NCBI GenBank assembly: GCA_964635995.1
Contig: CAZWRA010000008.1
Location: 1 to 38,651, forward strand
Reading direction: 5' to 3'
Length of the DNA stretch: 38,651 nucleotides
DNA from: JAGQLF01 sp964635995
GTDB taxonomy: Bacteria; Patescibacteriota; Dojkabacteria; J137
In this document: piece by piece, positions 25,740 to 35,800 of the stretch
How the letters are laid out: every line of letters starts with the position of its first letter
How positions within the stretch are numbered: position 1 is the stretch's first letter
Made by a program: the position numbers and the translations under genes
Notes under the pieces: model-generated
The model's database searches: none
Told to the model about the DNA's origin: nothing
Seen by the model: only the letters and a program-made list of their open reading frames with translations

Positions 25740-25801
25740 GGCTATGCACGCTGGAAAATGCAATCCTTTACAAAGGTTCGAAATTGTATTTTCGCATAGC
25801 C
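25740..25801. repeat. Long imperfect palindrome downstream of the cassette
   Basis: Outer arms GGCTATGC (25740-25747) and GCATAGCC (25794-25801). Inner arms GAAAATgCAAT (25754-25764) and ATTGtATTTTC (25783-25793) have one mismatch. The apical part can fold again as CCTT-TACA-AAGG (25765-25776). An asymmetric 6-nt bulge (25748-25753) lies on the left arm. There is no U-tract, so it is not a plain terminator. It resembles ends of hairpin-recognising mobile elements or a structured RNA. Confidence 0.6.
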
Positions 25802-25823
25802 GTCACTTACACCCCAATTATAA

Positions 25824-26720
25824 TTATTTTGAAAACTTTCGAAGTACTTGTATAATAAAGATTCCTAGAAGAATTAGAAAAAGTAGAGTTAACTCACTAT
25901 TTTTTTGTATAGCGAAAGGATTTATTACACGAAGAGAGCCGAACATAATTCCAGCTAATATCGCTAAAACTGTATCTTCATAATTCTTAAAAAGAAATTT
26001 AAGAATTCTAACGAAGATTGTAAATCCAACAACTAATCCTAGAACAAAAACAAAAAGCCTAACTAGTTGATTTCCTGTAATTGATAAATGCAAAGTATCT
26101 TTAACTATATTAATAATGTATTCATAAAGCCCAAGCATTAAAAGAATAAAAGAACCGCTAACCCCAGGAAGTAATAGCCCTGAAATACCAACAATACCTC
26201 CAAAAAATACATACAATAAGTCTGGATCATCTCCAATTACAACTGGTCTAAATCCTAAGATTATGAATGTTATAACTTTAGACATAAAAGCTAAAAGTAT
26301 TGCTTTATTATTTTTCTTTTTAACTTTTTCCCAAGGTATAAAGGCTGATGCTAAAACAAGTCCGAAAAAGAATGCAAAAATTAAATCTCTTTGATTTAGC
26401 AGTAATTCACTTAATATATTAGAAAATAGAGCTATTGAAATTAACATCCCTAAAACAAGAACAACTCCAAATCTTATTTCAATCTTTCGAAATGATAGTT
26501 TTAGTTTTTTTAAATTGGACTTTCGGATAATGAACTTAAAAAGCTCCTTAAAAAATTCAGAAATTGAATGTAGAAGGTCTATAAATCTTTCATAAATACC
26601 CATAGCTAATGCAAAAGTAGAACCTGAAACGCCAGGTACAATTTCTGCCATACCCATAATCATCCCCTGAATTAATGTTTTTATATTTATCATAGAAGAA
26701 TTATACATCTTGTTATTCAC
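25824..26720 (-). CDS. DUF368 family membrane protein, polyprenyl-phosphate transporter (PopT-like)
   Basis: 298 residues, about eight membrane helices. The family hallmark PGVSGS appears twice, at 29-34 (IVPGVSGSTFALAMGIYER) and 185-190 (LLLPGVSGSFILLMLGLYE), reflecting inverted or duplicated halves. DUF368 proteins have been shown in other bacteria to return undecaprenyl phosphate across the inner membrane (PopT). This would recycle the lipid carrier used by MraY at 5023-6156. The gene is intact although it lies in a region of broken genes. It is divergent from the sigma factor gene. Confidence 0.88.
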   Translation of the reverse strand: MNNKMYNSSMINIKTLIQGMIMGMAEIVPGVSGSTFALAMGIYERFIDLLHSISEFFKELFKFIIRKSNLKKLKLSFRKIEIRFGVVLVLGMLISIALFSNILSELLLNQRDLIFAFFFGLVLASAFIPWEKVKKKNNKAILLAFMSKVITFIILGFRPVVIGDDPDLLYVFFGGIVGISGLLLPGVSGSFILLMLGLYEYIINIVKDTLHLSITGNQLVRLFVFVLGLVVGFTIFVRILKFLFKNYEDTVLAILAGIMFGSLRVINPFAIQKNSELTLLFLILLGIFIIQVLRKFSK

Positions 26721-26866
26721 TTTATCTATTAATGAATTTCATCCTTTCTATCATATTTATTATTTGTAATAATGACCTTAGGTAGATTTTATGTCCCTAT
26801 TTCTTTTATTTTGAGTCTTCAATAATAACTAATTACAACAATAACAGATGCATACACAGATTTAGT

Positions 26867-27360
26867 ATGGATAAACATAAAGAATTCGAAATTGTATACG
26901 AAAAGCATGCTAATGAGCTCTTTAGATTTTGCTATTTTAGACTGAGCAATAAAGAAACAGCTCAGGATATTGTAGCGGACGCATTTGTTAAATTTCTGCA
27001 GGTTGAAATGGATTCTATTAGAGAACCTAGAGCCTGGCTTTACAGAGTCTGTAGAAACTTAATTTATGATCTTAGAGTTAAAGAAAGTACTGAAAAAGAT
27101 CTATTCCCCTTGAACCTGAATCAACTGATATGATTCAAAACGAAGAGGAGTTAGAAAATATAGTATTCAAAGCTGAAAATGTTGAATTATTAAGATCTAA
27201 ATTAGAAGAGCTTGATGAAGATACATCTGAAATAATTGTATTAAAAGTCTGGGAAGATATGACTTTTAAAGAAATAAGCGATATTGTTGATTTAAAAGAA
27301 GATGCAGTAAAGAAAAGATTTTATAGAGGTATAAATACATTACAAAAACTCGTTAAATGA
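26867..27360 (+). pseudogene. ECF-type RNA polymerase sigma factor, frameshifted
   Basis: The first frame (from 26867) has sigma region 2: FEIVYEKHANELFRFCYFRL, then AQDIVADAFVKFLQ and a PRAWLYRVCRNLIYDLR helix. At the C-run 27106-27109 a missing base shifts the frame. Restoring it gives DLFPLEPESTDMIQNEEEL and joins region 4 in the second frame: LEELDEDTSEIIVLKVWEDM, then TFKEISDIV and KKRFYRGINTLQKL. The total is about 164 residues, normal for an ECF sigma. The stop codon overlaps the start of the alpha-2-macroglobulin gene as ATGA (27357-27360), indicating translational coupling. As sequenced, region 4 would not be made from the first start; either a recent mutation or a sequence error is possible. 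Confidence 0.8.
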
Positions 27361-30300
27361 ATAAGGAAGATAATACTAAAAACGAATCTATGGCAAGTTT
27401 AATAGAAGAACTAAAAAATATAAGCTTAGATAATGAGTTTTCTTTATCTAAAAAAGAATTAAAGAATCTAAAAAGACAGATTCTTAAAGAAGACGGACAT
27501 AAAGTAAGAGGAATCTTTGCACTTCCTTTATTCACATCTCTCTTAAACAATAAACTAGCCTTAGCGGCAATCGGAGGATTCTTTGCGCTAATTGCTGTAG
27601 GAGGAGTTCTTCTACAATTTATTCCAAACAATATATTAAAACAGGAAGATAATTCGCAATCGAAAGTACATATCCAAATCTTGAAACACCTCCACATCCA
27701 GTCTCAGAACGACTAGAAATTGTTTTCACTAAACCAAATGTTGATATTGAAAAACTTCAGAGGAATATTGATCTTGAACCTGATGAAGGATTTACAGTTG
27801 AGTTCGATGCTGAAGATCCTAAAAAAGTATTAGTAATTCCAATAGAAAGCTTTGAACCTAATATTCAATACAAAGTTACAATTTTAGCTGGAGAGTACGG
27901 AGAAGATTATGAGCTTGAAGAAGATTATGTTTATTACTTCTTAACTCAATCTGATAATTCAAATAAATTAACTTGGCAAACAATGTTCTGGGCAGATAGT
28001 TTCTATAATGAAAAACATGAATATAAGTTAACTGTTTCTGATTATAATGACGATCTTATTGGAATCTCAGAAGCACCTGGAAATGTAGATATAACTGTAT
28101 ATAAAACAAATAACGAAGAAGCATACAGAGTATTAAATGAATTCGGAAACGCAATTACAAATTCTGTAACTTACGATGGCGGAAAACCTCCATACTTCGA
28201 TTACAGATTTACCCCTAACTATGATGTTATGGAAGAAGTGGCTACTTTTAATGCAGAAGTAACAAAAGGAAAATATGATTGTAAAGTTGAAACTGAACTT
28301 CCTATAGATGATCAAGGAATTTATTTTATGGAAGTAAAGGCTTTTGGAAAAGTTTTAAAAAATAATTTTGTTCTTTTAAATACATATGGAATTCAATCAA
28401 GATCTCTACCAAATGAACATTATGTTACAGCCCAAACCTTTAAAACATCTGAGGTAATGCCTAATGTAAAAGTTGATGGTTACATATTCAAAGAAGGTCA
28501 GGGAATTGTTAAAATCACAGAACAAATTACTGATACTAATGGTCAAATTGTATTTAAAGATACGCCATCTGAAGAACTTGATTTTGTAATCTCTGAAATT
28601 AATGGAGAGTTATCTTTAAGTAGCCAACATTACGCTATTGGATTATTTAATGTAGATAGAATAGAAGTTCCTGAATATTTTAATTATCCAGCAGACATTA
28701 AATACCATATTATTACAGATAGGGAAGTTTATAGACCTAGAGAGATTGTTAAGTATAAGGTTATCGGTAGAAGAAATGTAGCTGATAAATGGGAAATACT
28801 TCAAGAAAATGTAATCGTTGAATCCAGTTATTAAAAATCTAATGATGGTCAAGTTGTGAATTCAACTAACACTCAAACATTAGATAATTTTGGAGCAATC
28901 TCTGGTGAGATAGTAATTCCAAGTGATTTGAATGGTGGACTATCAATAGGTGTTAAACATCCAAGTTACTCATATAGTCTTGCAAATAAATATTTAACTG
29001 TCGATACTTTCGATAAACCTCAATACGAAATTGTTATTGATTTAGATAAAGATATTTACCAAAACGGTGATGAAGGAGTCGCAACAATAACTGCAAAACA
29101 ATACGATGGAACTGTTGTTAGAGATCAAGAAATTAGATTTTATGCAAGCACTTCATATTTATGGTACACAGAATCAGAAGAATATGGAGTTTGTGATCAA
29201 TTAAATAAATCTTTCTATGACTATGAAAGAAGACTAAATTATTACGAAACTCAAACAGTTGAACTAGATAACGAAGGAACAGCCGAAGTTAAATTTAAAG
29301 TAAATGAAAATGTTGTTAACCATGTTGCAGAACTAAATGTAAGTGCATCATTAGGAGATGTTTATGGAAGTCAGTCTGTTGGCGTAGCAAATAGATTACT
29401 TCATCCTTCAAAATACTATCTAAACACTTATATGGACAAAACTTATGTAGAAGTAGGTAATGAAGCTTATTTAAATATTGAAGTTTTAGACAAAAACTGT
29501 CAGCCAGTTAGCGGAATTGAAGGTAACTATAGTATAGATAAGATTACATATACAGAAGACTATCAGGAACAAATAACTCCTTTCCAAAACGATTTATTCG
29601 TAACTGATACTTTTGGAAAAGCTGAAATTCCAACTAAATTTGATGAAAGTGCTTATTTTAGAATTACAACAAATACACCTTCTTATAAAGATCAGGTAAT
29701 TTCAAAAACTGGAGTTTGGATTTTTGATAAAAATAGCAGTTCTTCAAGCTACAACATTCAACAAAATTCTATTGCTGTTGAGTTTGATAAAGATGAATAT
29801 AATGTTGGAGATACAGCTGTAGCTACAGTATTCCATCCAGGATTCTCAGATGATCCTTGGTTCACAATGAATAGAAATGCAATTCAAGAGAACAGGATCG
29901 TAAGATTAGGATCTTATCAAACACAAATCTCATTTGAGATAAAAGAACAGTACGTGCCCACAGCAAAAATGGAAATAGGATTATTCTCAAATAATAAATA
30001 CTATCAAAGTGAAGTAACTGTAAATGTAAATGAAGAGTACAAAGAGGTTAATATTGAAATTACTCCTGATAAAGAAGACTATAAACCAGGAGATACTGAT
30101 ACATTAACACTAAAAACTACTAACTTAGGAAATGCAGTTTCAAGTAATGTAACACTGACGGTTGTAGACAAAAGCGTACTTGACCTAGAAAGAAATAACT
30201 ACTATTGACAGGACTTCTCATTAATGGGAACTTTTTATAATGAGAGACATTCAAATCTGATAAATAACCACTCCTTAAAGAATGTTAATTTCGATTACTT

Positions 30301-32323
30301 CCTTGGAGGTTACGGAGCTGGAGGTGGCGAACCAAGAGTTAATTTTGCAAACACTGCTTACTGGAATCCAACGATTGTTACTGATAGTAACGGAGTAGCT
30401 CAAGTATCATTCACAATTCCAGATAGTTTAACAAAATGGGGAATTGCTGCTTGGGCAGTTACAGCAGACACAAAAGTAGGAGAAGCTGTAAGTTATATCC
30501 AAACTTCAAAAGACCTAAAAATTCAAACATTTATTCCTGATCAAATTATTGAGGGAGAAACTTTAGAAATTTCAGCTAAAGTCTTTAACTCAACTGAAAC
30601 TGCACAGAACTTAGATCTTGTAATTAAGTTACCTGAAACTTTAGAGATAGTTGGGAATAATTCAATTCCACTTTTAATAAGTCCAGGCGGAAACGCAGAA
30701 GTTAAATGGTCAATTAAAGGAAAAACACAAAGTACAAATAATAAAATTATTATAGAGACTAGTGGAGGTAGTGATTACGACGGAGTAGAGTATCCAATTA
30801 ACGTAATTAAACCAACGTTTACTAAAGTTCAATCTTTCACAGGATTTGGAGGTACTGACTTTAACTTCAATGTTGAAGGAAATTGTTCAAACGAATTAAG
30901 AATAGAAGTTATTGACTCTTTTGAAAGATTATTAAAAGAATACAGTTATTCTCCAAGCCAAGATGAATATTATTATGATGATAAATCATTAATATTTGGA
31001 CATCATGTTTATAAAAATAATCCAAACTTTATTATTGGCGGACAGCCAACAATTGACTGGTATAAGGATGAACTGGAAACAGCAGTAGACAATCTATTAT
31101 CTTCAGTTAAACCTAATGGAGGATTTGAAAACAGTACATTCTCTTATGACGCTTCTCCCACACAAACAATAGAATCATATATTGCAATATCTCATGGAGT
31201 TAAAGAAGGTTTAACTGACTATAAACCTTATGCAGATAATGCTTTAACTTGGTTAAAAAATAATGCAAGAAGTAATGATGAGAAAGCTTTTGTTGTATTC
31301 CTTCAAACAGAGTTTGGAACTGGAGGAGACAACTACTTTAATGAAATATATCCTAATAGAGCTAGTTTATCTGATATGGGATTAGCTTCTCTAGCAATTG
31401 CCTCAGAAAATCTAGGAAAATCAACTGAATCAGATGTACTTATTGATTTATTAATAAATAGAGCAATTAACGAAGGTGAATCTATTCACTGGAAGACTTC
31501 AAGTTATTTTGGATATACAAATGAAACAGATTCAAATGCACTATCATTCTATGCTCTTGTAAAATCAGGGAAAGCTAACCGAGCTAAACAGGCAGCACAA
31601 TGGATCTTAAGTGACTATGCTTATTATGTTGGAGGGCAAACAAGAAGTACAACCTTCATTTTAGAAAAAGCATTTATAGAATTCTCTAAAACTGAAGGAG
31701 TATCAAACTCTACATGGAGTGTAGCTCTTGATGGAAATACAGTTCTAAATTCTAATGGAAGTTTAGTTAGAGAACATAAGGTAGAGAATGTATCTCGAGA
31801 CTCACATACAATAAAAGTAAATAGCAGTAATGCATTACCTTTCGTTCAGATAACATTTAGAGAAAGAAGAGATAAAGCTGAATATGTTGATTCACAAACA
31901 TTAACAACTAACGTAACACTAAGAGATGCAAACGGAGGAGTTATAAGTTCACTAAGTGAGGGAAGTTATGGACTAATTGCATTTGAATTAAACTCAAACA
32001 CTCCAATTAGCGGAGTAAGTCTAAAAACATTAATTCCATCGGGATTGGAAATTATAAATTCAAACCTAGCTAACTCTCAGCTTCCTGCTGAAATTTCACA
32101 AAGCTCGTTTTATCAGAATAGTATTAAAAGAAGTTTCAGTTATATTGATGGAGAATTAGAGTTAACTGACAGAATTTATAACTACGCTGGAAGTACTACT
32201 TATATTATTCCTGTTAGAGCTAGAGCTAAAGGTACATTTACATTAGGACCTACAAATGTATTTGTTTATGAGAGTAGTAATGTTAGCGAAGTTGTAAGTG
32301 GAAGTAATTTTAGTATTAACTAA
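27357..32323 (+). pseudogene. Membrane-anchored alpha-2-macroglobulin with anti-sigma-like N-terminus, disrupted
   Basis: Read as one gene, about 1655 residues. Parts: a charged cytoplasmic segment (1-60), one membrane helix (about 66-89), a Big_5/Ig-like module (ETPPHPVSERLEIVFTKP and PNIQYKVTILAGEYG), macroglobulin (MG) domains (YHIITDREVYRPREIVKYKV; ITPDKEDYKPGDTDTLTLK), and the signature alpha-2-macroglobulin domain (FANTAYWNPTIVTDSNGVAQ, then FTIPDSLTKWGIAAWAV). A helical thioester-type domain (GGFENSTFSYDASPTQTIES) and a receptor-binding-like end follow. No CxEQ thioester motif is seen. Lesions are one missing base at the A-run 27663-27665 (restores QSKSTYPNLE), an in-frame TAA at 28832-28834 and an in-frame TGA at 30206-30208. 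It starts within the sigma factor stop. Confidence 0.8.
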
Positions 32324-33554
32324 AAACAGCTTTAGTTGACTCCTTGCTTAGTTCTAGTTCATAAGGTTTAGGAGTTGCACTCACATAAACAGTTTGATTT
32401 AATCTTTTTGAAAATTCTTCAAATTTTAGCGGTCGGTTATCTAGAGCAGATCTCATTCTAAAACCATAATCTACAAGATTTGTTTTTCTTGATCTATCTC
32501 CTTCGTACATTCCTCCAATCTGAGGAACAGTTATATGAGATTCATCAATAAACATAAGGTAATCATCAGGAAAGTAGTCTAGAAGACATGCACCAGCAGT
32601 TCCAGGTGCTCTACGATCTATATATCTAGAATAATTCTCGATACCTTTTGTAAACCCAGTCTCTTGAATCATCTCAATATCATAATTTACTCTTTGCCTT
32701 AAACGCTCAGCTTCAAGTAATTTTCCTACACTTTTAAAACTTTCTACTTCTTTCTCTAAATCTTCAGAAATATTTTTAACAGCAGCAATTAATCTGTCTT
32801 GAGAAGTTGCATAATGCTTCGCTGGGAAGATTAAGATTTCACTTACCTTTTCTATAAATTCACCACTAATTGGATTAATTAATTTTATAGATTCAATTTC
32901 ATCTCCAAAAAACTCTAATCTTACAGCTCGATCATCAGCAGTAAAAAGATTAATATCTATAACTTCTCCTCTTACTCTAAATGTTCCAATCGAAAAATCA
33001 TTTTGTCTTCTCTCATACTGAAGATCTGCAAGTCTTGCAAAAAGTTTATCTCTATTTAAACTCTCTCCAACACTCAGCTTTAAACTTAGCTCTATATATT
33101 CACTAGGGTTTCCAAGTCCATAAATACAACTAACAGTAGAAACAATAACTACATCTCTTCGACTTAGAAGGTTTTGAGTTGCAGTATTTCTATATCGCTC
33201 AATTGTCTCGTTAATATCTGAATCCTTTTCAATATATAAATCTCTATGAGGAACGTAAGCTTCAGGTTGATAATAGTCGTAGTAACTTACAAAATATGAA
33301 ACAGCATTTTCTGGAAAGAATTCCTGCATTTCAGAGAACAATTGAGCAGCTAGGGTTTTATTATGAGAAAGAATTATTGTAGGTCGTTCTAAATTCTTAA
33401 TAATATTAGCCATAGTAAATGTTTTTCCAGTACCTGTAGCTCCAACAATTGTTTGGTGTTTAATTCCTAATTCTAAACCTTTAGTAATGTATTCTATGGC
33501 CTTAGGTTGATCTCCAGCAGGATTATATTTTGATTGTAGATTAAAAGAATTCAT
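32316..33554 (-). CDS. uvrB: UvrB, missing the C-terminal third
   Basis: Excinuclease ABC subunit B, the damage-verifying helicase. The first 412 residues are well conserved: Walker A GATGTGKT (38-45), the beta-hairpin YFVSYYDYYQPEAYVP, the DEAD-type box FIDESH, GGMYEGDRSRKTNLVDYGFR, and motif III-like VYVSATP near 391. Normal UvrB is about 660-690 residues. This copy stops after YELELSKESTKAVFS, losing helicase motifs IV-VI and the UvrC-binding UVR domain. The stop lies 8 bp inside the 3' end of the convergent macroglobulin gene. No remainder is found in other frames. It is probably non-functional, through deletion or a misjoin at about 32316-32340. Confidence 0.9.
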   Translation of the reverse strand: MNSFNLQSKYNPAGDQPKAIEYITKGLELGIKHQTIVGATGTGKTFTMANIIKNLERPTIILSHNKTLAAQLFSEMQEFFPENAVSYFVSYYDYYQPEAYVPHRDLYIEKDSDINETIERYRNTATQNLLSRRDVVIVSTVSCIYGLGNPSEYIELSLKLSVGESLNRDKLFARLADLQYERRQNDFSIGTFRVRGEVIDINLFTADDRAVRLEFFGDEIESIKLINPISGEFIEKVSEILIFPAKHYATSQDRLIAAVKNISEDLEKEVESFKSVGKLLEAERLRQRVNYDIEMIQETGFTKGIENYSRYIDRRAPGTAGACLLDYFPDDYLMFIDESHITVPQIGGMYEGDRSRKTNLVDYGFRMRSALDNRPLKFEEFSKRLNQTVYVSATPKPYELELSKESTKAVFS

Positions 33555-33560
33555 CCTTTA

Positions 33561-33566
33561 ATTATA
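33561..33566 (-). promoter_or_regulatory. -10 element of uvrB
   Basis: Minus-strand TATAAT ends 6 nt before the uvrB ATG at 33554, so the transcript would be leaderless. No convincing -35 is seen. Confidence 0.5.
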
Positions 33567-33602
33567 GCAAGAGATAGTATTTTAATTTATGCTTCTTGAA
33601 AG

Positions 33603-33662
33603 AATCCTTCCCTTGGGAAGGTGGCTCTCCGAAGCTTTAGCGTAGGAGAGACGGAAGGGGTT
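33603..33662. repeat. GC-rich nested inverted repeat between uvrB and def
   Basis: CCTTCCC-TT-GGGAAGG is followed by CTCTCC (GAAGCTTTAGCGTA) GGAGAG and closed by GGAAGGGG, a compact nested structure clearly richer in GC than its surroundings. It is of the same style as short dispersed repeats in other CPR genomes. No coding potential. Confidence 0.65.
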
Positions 33663-33675
33663 ATGATTAATATTC

Positions 33676-34197
33676 TTAGCTTTTGCTCTTCTGCCACTTT
33701 ATATACTCATCTCCAGACATTAAAGTATTTACATCTACTTTATCTGTAAAAAGAACTCCATTTAAATGGTCGTATTCATGTTGAATTACTCTTGCCTTAA
33801 AACCTCCGAACTCTTCCGTAAACATATTTCCCTTCACATCATAATAAGTTACTTTAACTTTCTCTTTCCTTTTTACCATACCGAATAAATCAGCATGTGA
33901 AATACTTAAACAACCTTCAAACATCTCGACCTCTTTTCCAAACTCTGACTCAATTACAGGATTAACCATAAGTAAAGGTCCCAAACCTTTATCTTTCTCA
34001 TTTCTTGTTTTAATATTAATTAAGTACGCTCTATATTCTTCAAAAATCTGAGGAGAAGCGATTGCGACACCCCTAGCTTGTTTAGCTAAGGTATCGGCTA
34101 GATCTTGTTCTAATTTTTGTAGAACTGCATCATTTGTAATTTCAGGCATAACTTTTCTGAGAATTGGATTTCCTATTTGTACAATTTCACGAATCAT
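33676..34197 (-). CDS. def: Peptide deformylase
   Basis: Removes the formyl group from new proteins. The 173-residue protein has all three family motifs: GVAIASPQI (43-51; the usual second A is S), EGCLS (94-98, metal ligand Cys96) and QHEYDHLNG (139-147; ligands His140 and His144, catalytic Glu141). It is full length and intact. The mRNA is probably leaderless: a TTGGTA-17-TATAAT promoter ends 5 nt before the ATG. Confidence 0.95.
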   Translation of the reverse strand: MIREIVQIGNPILRKVMPEITNDAVLQKLEQDLADTLAKQARGVAIASPQIFEEYRAYLINIKTRNEKDKGLGPLLMVNPVIESEFGKEVEMFEGCLSISHADLFGMVKRKEKVKVTYYDVKGNMFTEEFGGFKARVIQHEYDHLNGVLFTDKVDVNTLMSGDEYIKWQKSKS

Positions 34198-34202
34198 AAG
34201 TG

Positions 34203-34231
34203 ATTATAAGATAGAAATTCTTAAGTACCAA
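34203..34231 (-). promoter_or_regulatory. Leaderless promoter of def
   Basis: Minus-strand -35 TTGGTA (34226-34231), 17-bp spacer, consensus -10 TATAAT (34203-34208), and 5 nt to the ATG at 34197. Transcription should begin at or just beside the start codon. Confidence 0.75.
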
Positions 34232-34238
34232 GTGAATG

Positions 34239-34931
34239 TTAATTGATAGTTGTTAGTTGTTTATAAATCTCTCTCCATTCCTTTAGGGGATGTTTCATGT
34301 ATTTTGGATTCTTTGCCTGAGACCATTCACGTCCATGAAAAATTAATCTTAGACTTACCTTATCCCAATCCTCTTTAGGAAATAATGACATTAAATCTTT
34401 TTCCACTTTCTCTGGTGTTGTATTTTCTGTTAATCCTAATCTCTTAGCTACTCTTAAGACATGTGTATCAATAACAAATCCATCAGGATCAGCTAAACCC
34501 TTTTTTACGAACCATTCATTAATAACAACATTGGCAACTTTTCTTCCAACACCAGGTAGCGAAATTAATTCAGTCATAGTATGAGGAACCTCACCATTAA
34601 AATTTTCAATCAACATTTTTGAAGCATTTACAATATTTCTAGCCTTAGTTTTATGATAATTTACGAGTCTTATTATACGTTCAATGTTTTTTGTAGCTGC
34701 TCTAGATAATTTTAGTGCATTAGGATATTTTTGAAAAAGATCTTTAGTCACAATGTTTGTTGTCTCATCTTTTGTTTGAGGAGAAAGTATAGTAGCTATT
34801 AATAATTCAAACTCATTTCTATGATTTAAAGGAGTATATACTTCTGGATAATCAAGAGCTAAAAGTTTTCCTACTAAATCTGCTTTTTCCCTAAGACTTA
34901 ATTTTAAATAATCCATTAAAGATTTTACCAC
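34239..34931 (-). CDS. nth: Endonuclease III without Fe-S cysteines
   Basis: DNA glycosylase/AP lyase for oxidised pyrimidines. The 230 residues carry the helix-hairpin-helix LPGVGRKVANVV (125-136) with catalytic Lys131 and the catalytic Asp155 in VIDTHVLRVAKRLGL. In E. coli Nth four cysteines near the end bind a 4Fe-4S cluster. Here the matching part HGREWSQAKNPKYMKHPLKEW (199-219) has none of them, so the cluster is absent. The listed start is GTG, directly after the TGA of the kinase gene; an ATG at 34916 would remove five residues. It is co-directional with the broken kinase gene upstream. Confidence 0.9.
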   Translation of the reverse strand: MVKSLMDYLKLSLREKADLVGKLLALDYPEVYTPLNHRNEFELLIATILSPQTKDETTNIVTKDLFQKYPNALKLSRAATKNIERIIRLVNYHKTKARNIVNASKMLIENFNGEVPHTMTELISLPGVGRKVANVVINEWFVKKGLADPDGFVIDTHVLRVAKRLGLTENTTPEKVEKDLMSLFPKEDWDKVSLRLIFHGREWSQAKNPKYMKHPLKEWREIYKQLTTIN

Positions 34932-35800
34932 TCACAAATTATCTTCCCATATGTAAATAAGGGAAATGTGCCCCAAAATTGTATATTGTTTAAATTGTTT
35001 TACATCTAAACTTCCGCGATGTTGAGCTGCAAGCCTCATACATGTACCGAGTCCAACACCTGTCCCTTTTACAGAGCTATTCACTGCATTACTTGCTCTT
35101 GTTCCAAATTCAAAAACTCGATCAAGTTCATCTTCAGGTATTCCAATACCTTTATTCACAACATATATACTTAACTGATCTCTTCTAAGACGATAACCAA
35201 TATCGATCTGTGTCTCTTGGAATGAGTATTTAACAGCATTTGAAAGATAGTTAATTAGAATCACACTTAAAATTCTTCTATCAACTGGGAAAAAGGGTTG
35301 ATCGACTTCAGGGTTATAGCTGTTAATACTAATAAGCATGTCTGCAAATTCCTCATTAAATCCAGCAGATAGAAGCATAGATTTATACATTGAACCTAAT
35401 TGATCATGTGGCCAAAGCACTACGTTTCTTCCTTGAATGAACGATCTAGAATTACTTAAAAGTTTGTTCATGTATCTAGGAACATCTATTACTTCTATAT
35501 TTAGCTTTGAACCTCTTGTTAACTCTGTTCTTAAAAAACCTAATAGCCCATAAATCTGATCATAACTTGATTTAATATTCCTTAACGACTCTAATACAAC
35601 ACTAGGATACTCGGCATCACATAATTTAGCGGTTAATAATTTAACTCCATATGAATATTTGCAAGTGGAGTAGCAATATCATGCATATAACCAGTCATAA
35701 CAACTCTACTAACTTCATTTTCCATTAATGGTAATACTTTTTGTCTATAAGTTTTAAACAAACCATAAATTAATTCCTCATGATGTTGCAGAGATTTCAT
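34932..35800 (-). pseudogene. Sensor histidine kinase, frameshifted
   Basis: From the ATG at 35800, a first part of 55 codons holds the phospho-acceptor helix (GYMHDIATPLANIHMELN, probable His40) and stops at 35633. A missing base near 35633-35643 restores LLTAKLCDAEYPSVVLESL and leads into the ATPase part. That part (from 35471) has the N-box INYLSNAVKYSF, the G1 box NKGIGIPEDELDRVFEFG, and the G2 box GTGVGLGTCMRLAAQHRG. There is no membrane helix, so it would be a soluble kinase of about 289 residues. No response regulator is adjacent. The gene ends in TGA directly before nth. Confidence 0.75.

Noticed and set aside
25740..25801. tRNA gene (7-bp acceptor-like arms and GGTTCGAA)
   Set aside because: Too short at 62 nt. 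The T-loop-like word is 13 nt from the acceptor arm instead of about 5, and D and anticodon arms are not formed.
25722..25801. Integron attC site after the cassette gene
   Set aside because: No RYYYAAC/GTTRRRY ends and no integrase in the window; the arms do not match attC architecture.
30206..30208. In-frame TGA in the macroglobulin as evidence of a recoded genome (TGA = Gly or Trp) or selenocysteine
   Set aside because: TGA ends other genes here in tight ATGA overlaps (11998, 27358) and before nth (34932). No other in-frame TGA occurs in intact genes, and the same macroglobulin gene also has an in-frame TAA and a frameshift.
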